Assembly (NCBI RefSeq): GCF_022627575.1
Contig: NZ_JADEYQ010000001.1
Span: 310,001 to 374,000, forward strand
Direction: 5' to 3'
Source of the DNA: Sphingobacterium rhinopitheci
Lineage (GTDB): Bacteria > Bacteroidota > Bacteroidia > Sphingobacteriales > Sphingobacteriaceae
DNA: 64,000 bases
The notes under the pieces were generated by a model. It was not told the DNA's origin and made no database searches. It saw only the letters and a list, made by a program, of their open reading frames with translations. Each line of letters starts with the position of its first letter. Within the stretch, counting starts at the first letter, position 1. Position numbers and translations under genes: made by a program. Positions 16,220-24,591 of this stretch are shown here, in pieces.

Positions 16220-16675
16220 CTACTCTCCTCTTAGCTTATCTAACAATTGGCTAAGCTGGAGAGCTTCAGTTTCCGTTATATTTTGAAAAAGGATATCACC
16301 CAGTATCATATCTTCTTCCAAAGATGCTAAAAGCTTCATTCCTAATTCAGTGATCATTAGATCAACGATTCTCTTATCAGCAACATTTTGGGCTCGTACA
16401 ACCAAGTTTTTTAAGACCAATCTTTCTACCAATCTAGAGATATCAGGAGTTGAATTAATCATCCTTTTCTTGACTAAAGTATTAGAAATTGGATTTGGAA
16501 ATTGCCCTCTTAAAATACGCAAAACATTAAATTGTTGCAAAGTAATATCTTTGCGATTTGCGCGCAATTCTAACTCTTTGATCAACCAATTATTCGTCAA
16601 TAATATATTGATTGTTGTCTTATGCCATTCATTTTTAAAATGGCTAATTTTAACTTGGTTATTAAAGCTCATCAT
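16220..16675 (-). CDS. MarR family transcriptional regulator
   Basis: A 151-residue winged-helix regulator. The recognition region is about residues 45-105: DITLQQFNVLRILRGQFPNP, then NSTPDISRLVERLVLKNLVVRAQNVADKRIVDLMITELG, with the D-x-R wing motif (DKRIVDL). N- and C-terminal helices would dimerise. It is divergent from feoAB, with a 121-bp shared region, so control of iron uptake or of itself is possible. TCATT-TAT-AATGA overlaps its own start (16672-16684) and could be an autoregulatory site. Ligand unknown. Confidence 0.85.
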   Translation of the reverse strand: MMSFNNQVKISHFKNEWHKTTINILLTNNWLIKELELRANRKDITLQQFNVLRILRGQFPNPISNTLVKKRMINSTPDISRLVERLVLKNLVVRAQNVADKRIVDLMITELGMKLLASLEEDMILGDILFQNITETEALQLSQLLDKLRGE

Positions 16676-16741
16676 TTATAATGAATCTAAATAATACATT
16701 TATTTGACAGAAAAATAAGCTCAAAAATGGCTCTATTTAAC

Positions 16742-16749
16742 TATCTTTG
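16742..16749 (+). promoter_or_regulatory. -7 promoter box of feoAB
   Basis: TATCTTTG matches the phylum consensus, 47 bp before the feoA start. A recognisable Fur or DtxR box is not apparent nearby. Confidence 0.5.
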
Positions 16750-16796
16750 CTTAGCAAATAGGTTATTGACACTCGTAAAGTTACAAATTAATTATT

Positions 16797-17036
16797 ATGC
16801 AAAATAAAATATCTTTGAACAAACTAAAAAGAGGAGATATAGCGACAATTATTTCTTTTGAAGATAGTAATTTACCGGCTAAGTTCTTCGAATTGGGATT
16901 TATGCCAGGTGCAAAGATTGAAATAAAGCACAAAGCTCCTTTAAATGGGCCTATTTGTGTCAATATCATTCAAAACAATACTTTAATTGCCCTTAGAGTA
17001 ACAGAAGCTTGCACTATTCTGACTGATAAAATATAA
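16797..17036 (+). CDS. feoA: FeoA: ferrous iron transport accessory protein
   Basis: A 79-residue SH3-like protein that supports FeoB. It shows the family pattern LKRGDIATIISFED, LGFMPGAKIEIKHKAPLNGPICVNI and a C-terminal TLIALRVTEA. Its TAA shares an A with the ATG of feoB (1-bp overlap), so translation is coupled. Many Bacteroidota fuse FeoA to FeoB; here they are separate. Confidence 0.92.
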   Translation: MQNKISLNKLKRGDIATIISFEDSNLPAKFFELGFMPGAKIEIKHKAPLNGPICVNIIQNNTLIALRVTEACTILTDKI

Positions 17037-19138
17037 TGAAAAAAAAAACTATATCGTTACTTGGTAACCCCAATGTAGGAAAAACATCTTTGTTTAATCG
17101 TATTACAAAGCTCAATCAAAAAGTAGGTAACTACCCAGGCATTACAGTAGAAAAAAGAGAAGGAAAAATTACCGCTAATGGTAATGAATATCATATCATT
17201 GACCTACCAGGAACATATACACTTTTTCCAAATTCGCTTGATGAAGAGGTTGTTCTACGTACATTTATCAACAAAGAAAATAGTGATTATCCTGATTTAG
17301 TAGTTGTCGTTTCTGAACCTAATACCTTAAATAGAGGAATAGTAATATATCAACAAGTACGAGAATCTGGCTTGCCGGCGATATTTGTAGTAAATATGGA
17401 AGATGAGTTAGAGGACAAAGGGATAAAAATAGATTATCCTAAACTCGAAAAATATCTTCAAACAAAAGTCTTAACAACAGATGCTCGTAATGGTAAAGGA
17501 ATTGACACATTAATTGAGAATTTTGAACTACAAGTTCCACCCTATTTCGGTGCTCTAGAATTACCTTCAGAATTTTCACCTGCACTAGAAGAAGCAAAAA
17601 AAATATTCCCCTTAGAAACAGAGTATAAGACCTGGCTTCATTTGGCACAAGAAGAAGCTGTAGGTCTTAGTGATGATTCAATAGCGCAATTAAAAGCAAT
17701 TCGCACAAAATATAACATCACTACACAGCAACTTCAAAAAGAAGAAGCTATACTTCGTCACAAAAATATAAACAAAGAATTTGAGAATTTCGTTCAGAAA
17801 TCTGAGAATAAGAAATTATCAAATACTGAAAAAATAGATAATATCCTTTTACATCCTGTATTTGGTTATATTATATTTTTCGGGATTTTATTTTTCATAT
17901 TTCAGGCTGTATACGCTTGGTCAGGTCCGCTGATGGATGGTGTAGATAATACATTCTCATCTTTGGGTGAATATGTCGCTACTATCCTGCCAGAAGGACC
18001 TCTTAATAGCTTAATAGTCAACGGCATCATAGCGGGTATCGGAGGGATAATTATCTTTTTACCGCAGATTATCATTTTATTTTTGTTTATATCCCTAATG
18101 GAAGAAACGGGGTATATGAGCCGTGTGGTATTTCTAATGGATCGCTGGTTAAAACCATTTGGTCTTAATGGGAAATCCGTTATTCCTTTGATGTCAGGAG
18201 CAGCATGTGCTATTCCCGCGGTAATGTCAGCTCGAAACATTGAGAATCCTAAAGAGCGCTTACTGACAATGTTAGTAACCCCTTTTATGACTTGTGCAGC
18301 GCGTTTGCCTATATATATCGTTATTATTGGATTAGTTATTCCTGACGAGAAGTTTTTAGGTTTCAACTTACAAGGAATTACTTTATTTGGGATGTATATA
18401 TTAGGCGTTATAGGTGCTTTATTTTCGGCTTTAATTCTTAACAAAATCATCAAATCGGTTCGTAAATCATTCTTAATATTCGAATTACCAATTTACAAAG
18501 CTCCAGATTGGAAAAATGTCTTGAATACTGTATGGGAAAAATCATCAGGATTTCTAATTGATGCTGGTAAAATTATTTTGGCTATTTCAATTATACTTTG
18601 GGTATTAGGGAATTTTGGCCCTAATGATAAATTCTCAAACCCAGAAAAATATATAGCATTAGAAAATCCACATTATACAGAAGAGCAAATTGAAGATGAT
18701 ATAATCGCATTCAAAACTGAATACTCCTATTTAGGCTATCTAGGTAGAGGTATAGAGCCTGCGATAAAACCACTCGGATATGACTGGAAAATAGGTATAG
18801 GTTTATTAGCATCCTTTGTGGCACGCGAGGTATTTGTAGGTACTGTAGCTGTAGTTTATTCACTAGGTGATGAAATAGATATTGAGGATGAAGGACAAAA
18901 GCAAACATTATTGGATCGTATGCGTTCTGAAATAAATAGAAATACTGGAATGCAGACTTATAATTTTGCTACAGGAGTATCGTTATTATTATTTTATGCA
19001 TTTGCAATGCAATGTATGGCTACAATAGGTGTGGTACGCAAGGAAACAGGCTCATGGTCATGGACATTAATTCAAACAGGATTTATGACAGGCTTAGCTT
19101 ATTTCACAGCATTGATAGCCTATCAACTTTTAAAATAA
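17036..19138 (+). CDS. feoB: FeoB: ferrous iron transporter, GTPase-permease
   Basis: A 700-residue inner-membrane Fe(II) transporter. The N-terminal G domain has G1 GNPNVGKTS (about residues 8-16), G3 DLPGTY and G4 NMEDE; a GDI-like helical domain follows to about residue 265; then the polytopic permease with Gate repeats, including GLNGKSVIPLMSGAACAIPAVMSARNI and MTCAARLPIY, whose Cys lies in the predicted iron path. A second conserved block is GLLASFVAREVFVGTVAVVYS. Middle gene of feoA-feoB-Cys-rich peptide. Confidence 0.95.
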   Translation: MKKKTISLLGNPNVGKTSLFNRITKLNQKVGNYPGITVEKREGKITANGNEYHIIDLPGTYTLFPNSLDEEVVLRTFINKENSDYPDLVVVVSEPNTLNRGIVIYQQVRESGLPAIFVVNMEDELEDKGIKIDYPKLEKYLQTKVLTTDARNGKGIDTLIENFELQVPPYFGALELPSEFSPALEEAKKIFPLETEYKTWLHLAQEEAVGLSDDSIAQLKAIRTKYNITTQQLQKEEAILRHKNINKEFENFVQKSENKKLSNTEKIDNILLHPVFGYIIFFGILFFIFQAVYAWSGPLMDGVDNTFSSLGEYVATILPEGPLNSLIVNGIIAGIGGIIIFLPQIIILFLFISLMEETGYMSRVVFLMDRWLKPFGLNGKSVIPLMSGAACAIPAVMSARNIENPKERLLTMLVTPFMTCAARLPIYIVIIGLVIPDEKFLGFNLQGITLFGMYILGVIGALFSALILNKIIKSVRKSFLIFELPIYKAPDWKNVLNTVWEKSSGFLIDAGKIILAISIILWVLGNFGPNDKFSNPEKYIALENPHYTEEQIEDDIIAFKTEYSYLGYLGRGIEPAIKPLGYDWKIGIGLLASFVAREVFVGTVAVVYSLGDEIDIEDEGQKQTLLDRMRSEINRNTGMQTYNFATGVSLLLFYAFAMQCMATIGVVRKETGSWSWTLIQTGFMTGLAYFTALIAYQLLK

Positions 19139-19144
19139 GTTACT

Positions 19145-19291
19145 ATGTCACTACAATTACAATATATCATCATTGCAATAATCTTCATTATTGCTGTGAC
19201 ATTCGTGATTAAGAAATTTATACCCTCAAAAGATAAAACTCCGGGCTGCGGAAAAAATTGCGGCTGTGATCATACGATGCAAAAAAAATAA
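19145..19291 (+). CDS. FeoB-associated Cys-rich membrane peptide (48 aa)
   Basis: Begins 6 bp after feoB. Translation from the ATG at 19145 gives one N-terminal TM segment (residues 7-23), a short linker and the Cys motif GCGKNCGCDH. This is the pattern of the FeoB-associated Cys-rich membrane protein family, which takes the place of FeoC in many Bacteroidota and Firmicutes. It may bind iron or sense redox state for FeoB. The TAA at 19289-19291 lies in the arm of a 20-bp hairpin. The gene is short and easy to miss. Confidence 0.85.
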   Translation: MSLQLQYIIIAIIFIIAVTFVIKKFIPSKDKTPGCGKNCGCDHTMQKK

Positions 19292-19335
19292 GTATTCAAT
19301 GAAGGTGTCCCAAGAGGACACCTTCATTGAATACT
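19291..19335. terminator. 20-bp perfect hairpin shared by the feo operon and dinB
   Basis: Positions 19291-19310 are the exact reverse complement of 19316-19335, with a 5-nt loop (CAAGA). The arms begin in the last base of the feo peptide stop and end in the last base of the dinB stop, so one inverted repeat fills the whole gap between convergent genes and can end transcripts from both sides. Confidence 0.88.
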
Positions 19336-20405
19336 TAAAACAAAGAAAGCTGATGGTCACTAGATTTGACTATTTCTACATCATAAAAATTAGAAATAGA
19401 AAGTCCTATTAATCTTACTCTTTTATTATCTAATTCTATCTTGGTTAAAAGACTACATGCTGCTTCAAATAATTGTTCCAAATTAGTATAATAGAGCGCA
19501 TTTGTACCCCCTCTAGTTACCTGTATAAAATCAGAATACTTAATCTTTAAAGTCAAGGTCCTTCCAATTATAGATTTTGCAGACATCCGCTTTTCCAATT
19601 TGACACAAATCACCATTAACTCTTCTTTTACTTCTGCTATGCTCCTTAAATCAGCGCTATAAGTATCTTCTACACCTATTGATTTCGCAATACGATTGGG
19701 ACGTACGGGTCTATTATCATCACCCCTTACCATATCGTAAAAAAAAAGACCTGATTTACCAAAATAGGTATGCAATTGGTCTTTAGAAAAAAACTTTAAG
19801 TCTTTACCGCAAAATATACCTTTAGCTTTCATTTTTGCAGCAGTGACCTTCCCTACGCCAAAAAACTTTTCGATAGGCAATGCCTCTAAAAAAGATACAA
19901 TCTTTGAAGGCCCAATAAAAGTAATACCGTCTGGCTTATTATAATCAGACGCTATCTTGGCCACAAATTTATTTATGGAAACACCTGCAGACGCAGTCAA
20001 ATTTAACTCCACTTTGATGGCATTTCGGATTTGCTGCGCAATATCTATAGCAGATCCTATACCCAATTTATCTTCAGTAACATCGAGAAATGCTTCATCC
20101 AACGAAAGCGGTTCAATCAAATCAGTATACCGTGCAAATATAGCGCGAATATGCTGCGATACTTCCTTGTATACCTCAAATCTTGGAGATACAAATATAA
20201 GTTCTGGACATAATAGTAATGCCTGACGAGAAGACATAGCTGATCTCACACCAAATTTCCGAGCTTCATAACTTGCTGTTGCTACTACACCTCTACCATC
20301 AGGCGATCCTCCCACAGCTATCGCTTTACCTAATAACGCTGGAAAATCACGTTGCTCGACAGAGGCGTAGAATGAATCCATATCTATATGGATAATTTTT
20401 CTCAT
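19335..20405 (-). CDS. dinB: DNA polymerase IV (DinB, Y-family)
   Basis: A 356-residue translesion polymerase. The catalytic motifs are HIDMDSFYASVEQRD (first Asp) and EPLSLDEAFLDVT (Asp-Glu pair); the palm has ASYEARKFGVRSAM, the HhH region FFGVGKVTAAKMKAKG, then the little-finger domain. The last residues QLSLF are a classic beta-clamp binding motif. The frame also opens at a GTG six bases upstream, but a GGAGG at 20412-20416 sits 6 bp from the ATG at 20405 and fixes that start; such a strong ribosome site is rare in this window. No UmuD-like partner is adjacent. Confidence 0.93.
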   Translation of the reverse strand: MRKIIHIDMDSFYASVEQRDFPALLGKAIAVGGSPDGRGVVATASYEARKFGVRSAMSSRQALLLCPELIFVSPRFEVYKEVSQHIRAIFARYTDLIEPLSLDEAFLDVTEDKLGIGSAIDIAQQIRNAIKVELNLTASAGVSINKFVAKIASDYNKPDGITFIGPSKIVSFLEALPIEKFFGVGKVTAAKMKAKGIFCGKDLKFFSKDQLHTYFGKSGLFFYDMVRGDDNRPVRPNRIAKSIGVEDTYSADLRSIAEVKEELMVICVKLEKRMSAKSIIGRTLTLKIKYSDFIQVTRGGTNALYYTNLEQLFEAACSLLTKIELDNKRVRLIGLSISNFYDVEIVKSSDHQLSLF

Positions 20406-20411
20406 TTTCAC

Positions 20412-20416
20412 CCTCC
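20412..20416 (-). promoter_or_regulatory. Strong Shine-Dalgarno of dinB
   Basis: GGAGG on the minus strand, 6 nt before the ATG at 20405. It rules out the upstream GTG as start and is unusual here, where most genes lack such a site. Confidence 0.7.
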
Positions 20417-20601
20417 ATAATTCATTTAAATATAATTACCGTATTTAATATTTTCACTTCCCTAGATTAAGAAATTGTTAACTAATTATTATAAATAAGT
20501 TATAATCTGCAAATATCTTTCATCTACGTCTGAGAATAGTATCTTTGTGTAAAGATAATGTTAACTAACAATATGTTAACACCTAAAATTCGTTATATTT
20601 A

Positions 20602-20609
20602 TAGATTTG
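20602..20609 (+). promoter_or_regulatory. -7 box of the porin gene
   Basis: TAGATTTG fits TAnnTTTG, 19 bp before the porin ATG. A second exact box, TATCTTTG, lies further upstream near 20540 in the same 217-bp region shared with dinB. Confidence 0.45.
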
Positions 20610-20628
20610 CAAAATACTACGCTCAATT

Positions 20629-21828
20629 ATGAAACTCATTTACGCAGCTTTAGCCACGACATTTGTCACAGCATTATTTAATAATGTTAAAGCACAAGAA
20701 CGTGATGATCGCGCGACGATTCTAAATTTTAAAGGTATCCAATATACGTCTAAAGACTCCCTTTTCTATACCAATTTTAGGTTTAGAATGCAAAATAGAG
20801 CAGGATATTCTCATGTTTTAAATGGCGAAGACAACAATAAATTTGACGCAAGAGTTCGTCGTTTACGTATGCGTATGGATGGTTATATTTATACTCCAAA
20901 AATATCATATTCAGTTCAATTAGCTTTTACCAGAGGAGATCAAGATTTTGATGATACTGGGGTAGCTAATATTGTACGTGATGCCGTAATATTTTATAAC
21001 TTCACCGATGATATATACATTTCATTTGGACAAAATAAATTACCCGGAAATCGCCAACGCGTTAATTCATCTGGACAACTTCAATTTTCTGATCGCTCAT
21101 TAGTAAATAGTATTTTCACTTTAGATCGTGATTTTGGTGTAAGTTTTAACCTAAGTAAAAAAATAGGGCAACTACCATTCAATGCAAAAGTCGCCATATC
21201 TACAGGTGAAGGAAGACCCGCACAATCTACCGACGACGGTCTTGCTTATACAGGTCGTTTAGAATTTCTACCACTAGGCACATTTACAAATGCTGGTGAT
21301 TACTCAGAAGGGGATATAGAGCGGGAGAAAAAGCCGAAAGTTTCCATCGGCGGTGGTTACAGTTATAATGAAAATACAATCCGAAGAGGTGGCCAAACGG
21401 GACGTTATGTAGCAAATCCTTTTGACCTAACAACCATATTTGCTGATGCTATCTTCAAATACCAAGGCTTTGCTTATCAAGCCGAATATATGCGTCATAA
21501 TACCGACACACCACTTAATATGACTACAGATGATACTCCTAAAGAAACATATATTTATAAAGGATGGGGATTAAACCAACAAACGTCTTATTTATTAAAT
21601 CATGGATATGAAATCGCAGGACGATATACATTTGTACAACCCGATGCTGAAATAGCACAATTTGAAGACCAAACCGAAATCATCGAATTGGGTATAACAA
21701 AATATATGAAAGCGCATCGATTAAAATTTCAACTAAATGGCAATTATACTTTTAAGGATGGTGCCTTTAATAATTTTAACAAAAAGAGCTCTTGGGGTGC
21801 TATGTTCCAAGTAGAACTCGGTATATAA
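20629..21828 (+). CDS. Porin, OprO/OprP (phosphate-selective porin) family
   Basis: A 399-residue outer-membrane protein with a signal peptide (cut likely after VKAQ, residue 23). Features of the OprP-like family in Bacteroidota are the early RVRRLRMRMDGYIYTPKISYSVQLA block, the YISFGQNKLPGNRQR motif, LDRDFGVSF and a C-terminal strand ending in ELGI. The alternating hydrophobic pattern suggests about 16 strands. Phosphate or general anion passage is a family inference. Monocistronic, ended by a very long hairpin. Confidence 0.83.
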   Translation: MKLIYAALATTFVTALFNNVKAQERDDRATILNFKGIQYTSKDSLFYTNFRFRMQNRAGYSHVLNGEDNNKFDARVRRLRMRMDGYIYTPKISYSVQLAFTRGDQDFDDTGVANIVRDAVIFYNFTDDIYISFGQNKLPGNRQRVNSSGQLQFSDRSLVNSIFTLDRDFGVSFNLSKKIGQLPFNAKVAISTGEGRPAQSTDDGLAYTGRLEFLPLGTFTNAGDYSEGDIEREKKPKVSIGGGYSYNENTIRRGGQTGRYVANPFDLTTIFADAIFKYQGFAYQAEYMRHNTDTPLNMTTDDTPKETYIYKGWGLNQQTSYLLNHGYEIAGRYTFVQPDAEIAQFEDQTEIIELGITKYMKAHRLKFQLNGNYTFKDGAFNNFNKKSSWGAMFQVELGI

Positions 21829-21838
21829 AATAGGATAT

Positions 21839-21897
21839 TAGCGCAATAATAAAATCCATTATAATTAAAAATTATAATGGATTTTATTATTGCGCTA
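21839..21897. terminator. 28-bp perfect hairpin after the porin gene
   Basis: 21839-21866 is the exact reverse complement of 21870-21897 with a 3-nt AAA loop. This is much longer than needed for intrinsic termination. A short T-run follows. No gene faces it, since the next gene (lpxB) runs in the same direction. Confidence 0.8.
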
Positions 21898-22063
21898 TTT
21901 TATGAATCCAATATTGGAAATTCATGTACAGAAAGTAACTTCTGATACCGTTGATATTTTTTAAAAAAGTAAATTTCTATACTTTTTAAATATGGAATAT
22001 TAACACCTTATTCATCCTTGCCTAAAAAGAATACTTATCTTTAGCTTTTTAATTCAATAAAGA

Positions 22064-23176
22064 ATGAAATATTATATCATAGCAGGAGAAACATCTGGAG
22101 ACCTTCATGGTGCCAACTTGATTAAAGCATTAAGAAAAGAAGATCCTGATGCCGTATTCAAAATTGTTGGCGGTAACCAAATGCAAGAAGCAGCAGATCA
22201 AACAGCATTGATACATACTTCTGAAATGGCATTTATGGGCTTCGTTGAAGTGATTAAAAATTTAGGAACAATTGCGAAAAATTTAAAAAAAGTAAAAGCT
22301 GATATCGATACCTTCCAACCCGATACTGTTATACTTATTGATTTCCCAGGATTCAATTTAAAAATTGCCGCATATGCCAAACAGCATCATATAAAAACAT
22401 GCTATTATATCTCTCCAAAAATATGGGCTTGGAATCAAGGCAGAGTTCACAAAATAAAAAGAATTGTCGATCATATGTTCTGTATTCTACCATTTGAAGT
22501 AGATTTCTACAAAAAATTTAATATGAAAGTAGATTATGTAGGTAATCCGTTATTAGATGCTATTTCTACCTACCGTTACAATTCGAATTTTAGAGCTGAC
22601 AATCAACTTTCCGACTTACCCATCATCGCATTATTACCCGGTAGTCGTAAGATGGAAATTGAAGAAATATTACCCGATATGGTTGATTTATATTTTTCAT
22701 TTCCTAAGCATCAACTAGTCATTGCGGGAGCACAAAACTTTGATCACTCCTATTACAAAAAATATATCGGTGATTTGAATATTCCTGTTGTATTTGATCA
22801 AACTTATGATTTATTAAAAAATGCAGATGCTGCCGTTGTCACTAGTGGTACAGCAACATTAGAAACAGGTATTTTAAAAGTTCCACAGGTTGTGGTATAC
22901 AAAGCGAATCCTCTTTCAGTTTGGTTGGCTCGAAAATTGATTAAAGTAAACTTTATATCGTTAGTAAACCTGATAAATGGATATTTATCGGTGATAGAAT
23001 TAATCCAAAAGGATTGTAATTCGTCTAACATAAAAGATGAAATTGGCAAAATAATTACGGAGCCCCAACATAAAGCAAGTATAATGGAAAATTATGACTT
23101 GTTAGCCGAAAAAATAGGTTTACCAGGAGCTTCTGAAAGAACTGCCAAATTGATTGTACAATACATAAGCAAATAA
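22064..23176 (+). CDS. lpxB: LpxB: lipid-A-disaccharide synthase
   Basis: A 370-residue GT19 glycosyltransferase joining UDP-2,3-diacylglucosamine and lipid X in lipid A synthesis at the inner membrane. The N-terminal motif AGETSGDLHGANL is diagnostic, followed by MGFVEVIKNL, the YYISPKIWAWNQGR block and the C-terminal donor-binding part LLPGSRKMEIEEILP and VTSGTATLETGILKVPQVVVYK. Length is normal. It stands alone here, not with lpxA or lpxD. A TATCTTTA box lies 20-30 bp upstream. Confidence 0.94.
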   Translation: MKYYIIAGETSGDLHGANLIKALRKEDPDAVFKIVGGNQMQEAADQTALIHTSEMAFMGFVEVIKNLGTIAKNLKKVKADIDTFQPDTVILIDFPGFNLKIAAYAKQHHIKTCYYISPKIWAWNQGRVHKIKRIVDHMFCILPFEVDFYKKFNMKVDYVGNPLLDAISTYRYNSNFRADNQLSDLPIIALLPGSRKMEIEEILPDMVDLYFSFPKHQLVIAGAQNFDHSYYKKYIGDLNIPVVFDQTYDLLKNADAAVVTSGTATLETGILKVPQVVVYKANPLSVWLARKLIKVNFISLVNLINGYLSVIELIQKDCNSSNIKDEIGKIITEPQHKASIMENYDLLAEKIGLPGASERTAKLIVQYISK

Positions 23177-23227
23177 TGGCACACGAATAATTTAGATTAT
23201 CTGTGCTTAATATTTAAACATTTATAT

Positions 23228-23884
23228 ATGAAAACAATTAAATTTTTATTAATCACAGGAACTATATTATTTGGACCTTTAAATTTAGTTCATGCACAGC
23301 AAAAAACTGAAGGGGAAGTTATCCATGTCCAAAAACTGACTTTAGACAAAAAGAAAAAGCAAGTTTATCAAGGAAGAGACTCAGTACTTACCCTTTATAT
23401 TGATACACTTGTCATGAAAGATAAGTCCACGTTACAATTTTTTGGTAAAAAAGATGTCAATCTAATTGTTAAACATGCTGATATTGCTAATGATGTAGCA
23501 TTTTTAGGGCAAGGCATTAAAAATAATGGTACGAACTTTAATATCGATATTGATTTTGACAAATTAGGATCACTATATATAGTAGCACGTGGTCAAAATG
23601 CTAATAATGGTTCTAAAACGTTTCCTAATGGTGATGCTGGAAATGTAACATTAGTCTATGAAAGTGATGGATTTACGCCACAAACAACGAACAAAAAAGG
23701 TAAACATTATATTAAAATTGATAATACAGAAGGCGGTTTGAATGTAACACCAACATCTGAAATAAGTAATATTTATTCCCGTATAGCATTATCTGCTCCT
23801 GGCCTAAGAGGATTACCACAAGGACAGATTTATTCCGGATCACCAGGTAAGAAAGGTGAAGTAGTTGTAAAAGCTAAAGAGTAG
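23228..23884 (+). CDS. Secreted hypothetical protein (218 aa), collagen-like tail
   Basis: A clear signal peptide (residues 1-23, cut after VHAQ) precedes a polar, beta-rich region with many Asp-Ile/Val alternations (DIANDVAFLGQG, NIDIDFDKLGSLYIVARG). The C-terminus has Gly/Pro-rich text, LRGLPQGQIYSGSPGKKGEV. It looks like an exported surface or periplasmic protein. I do not recognise a family. It follows lpxB by 51 bp but has its own hairpin downstream, so it could be read with lpxB or alone. Confidence 0.65.
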   Translation: MKTIKFLLITGTILFGPLNLVHAQQKTEGEVIHVQKLTLDKKKKQVYQGRDSVLTLYIDTLVMKDKSTLQFFGKKDVNLIVKHADIANDVAFLGQGIKNNGTNFNIDIDFDKLGSLYIVARGQNANNGSKTFPNGDAGNVTLVYESDGFTPQTTNKKGKHYIKIDNTEGGLNVTPTSEISNIYSRIALSAPGLRGLPQGQIYSGSPGKKGEVVVKAKE

Positions 23885-23893
23885 TATTCCAAA

Positions 23894-23923
23894 CAATGTC
23901 CTAAGTATCAACTTAGGACATTG
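23894..23923 (+). terminator. Hairpin terminator after the secreted protein
   Basis: CAATGTCCTAAGT (23894-23906) pairs with ACTTAGGACATTG (23911-23923), loop ATCA, followed by CTTTT. Thirteen perfect pairs. Confidence 0.85.
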
Positions 23924-24057
23924 CTTTTAGGAACATATGACTATAGTAGAATATCTTTCACTTTAGTACACTTTTTATAAAACCATTAATATTAAAACTA
24001 TTATTACTTTAAACAGCAACTAATTACCTATTTTTGCCGGTCTAAGATATCATTTAT

Positions 24058-24567
24058 ATGCTTGACAAGATTATTAAAAGATTTATTACCTCCGCTATAT
24101 CCATATATATATTACGCTGTTTGATAGGATTTTGTATTGGATATGCGATGTTTTTAAAATTTCCAGAATACGAATTATTTTGGACATTACTCTCCATTAT
24201 CTTAGTAATATCACCCGAAGAAAAAGACTCTCGCAAATTATCTATTGAACGTTTCAAATCCAATCTAATAGGTTCTTTGGTAGCATTAGCATGTATACAG
24301 ACGATAGGTTCCAGTTTCTATTCTATTATTGCCGGTATTATTCTGACTATCATTGTGTGTCGTAGTTTTAAGGTCATGAATATGGCCCGCGTAGCTTTAG
24401 TAGCCTTATTGATTATTATGGTACAACCACACCATTCCTCTATAATTGAGGCACCTATATTCCGCTTTGTCTCCGTTAGTACAGGCTGTTTTATAGGCTT
24501 ATTGATTGTGGTATTTACTTCAATGATGATACGGCCATTAAAAAGAAAATACGGGATACCTTATTAA
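24058..24567 (+). CDS. FUSC family membrane protein
   Basis: A 169-residue protein with about five or six TM segments and the FUSC-like signature: LRCLIGFCIGYAMF, FWTLLSIILVISPEEKDSRKLSIERFKSNLIGSLVAL and FRFVSVSTGCFIGLL. Relatives are one half of aromatic-acid or drug efflux pumps or are stand-alone membrane proteins. Its last codons and TAA are part of a 12-bp hairpin. A -7 box TATTTTTG lies about 21 bp upstream of the ATG. Substrate unknown. Confidence 0.78.
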   Translation: MLDKIIKRFITSAISIYILRCLIGFCIGYAMFLKFPEYELFWTLLSIILVISPEEKDSRKLSIERFKSNLIGSLVALACIQTIGSSFYSIIAGIILTIIVCRSFKVMNMARVALVALLIIMVQPHHSSIIEAPIFRFVSVSTGCFIGLLIVVFTSMMIRPLKRKYGIPY

Positions 24568-24576
24568 GGTATCCCG
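24552..24576. terminator. Hairpin overlapping the FUSC stop codon
   Basis: CGGGATACCTTA (24552-24563) pairs perfectly with TAAGGTATCCCG (24565-24576), so the stop codon lies inside the stem. The next gene is convergent and ends at 24592. Confidence 0.75.
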
Positions 24577-24591
24577 CATTTATAATTTCTA

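Noticed and set aside
17902..18453. 183-residue minus-strand frame inside feoB
   Set aside because: Antisense shadow of the membrane part of FeoB.
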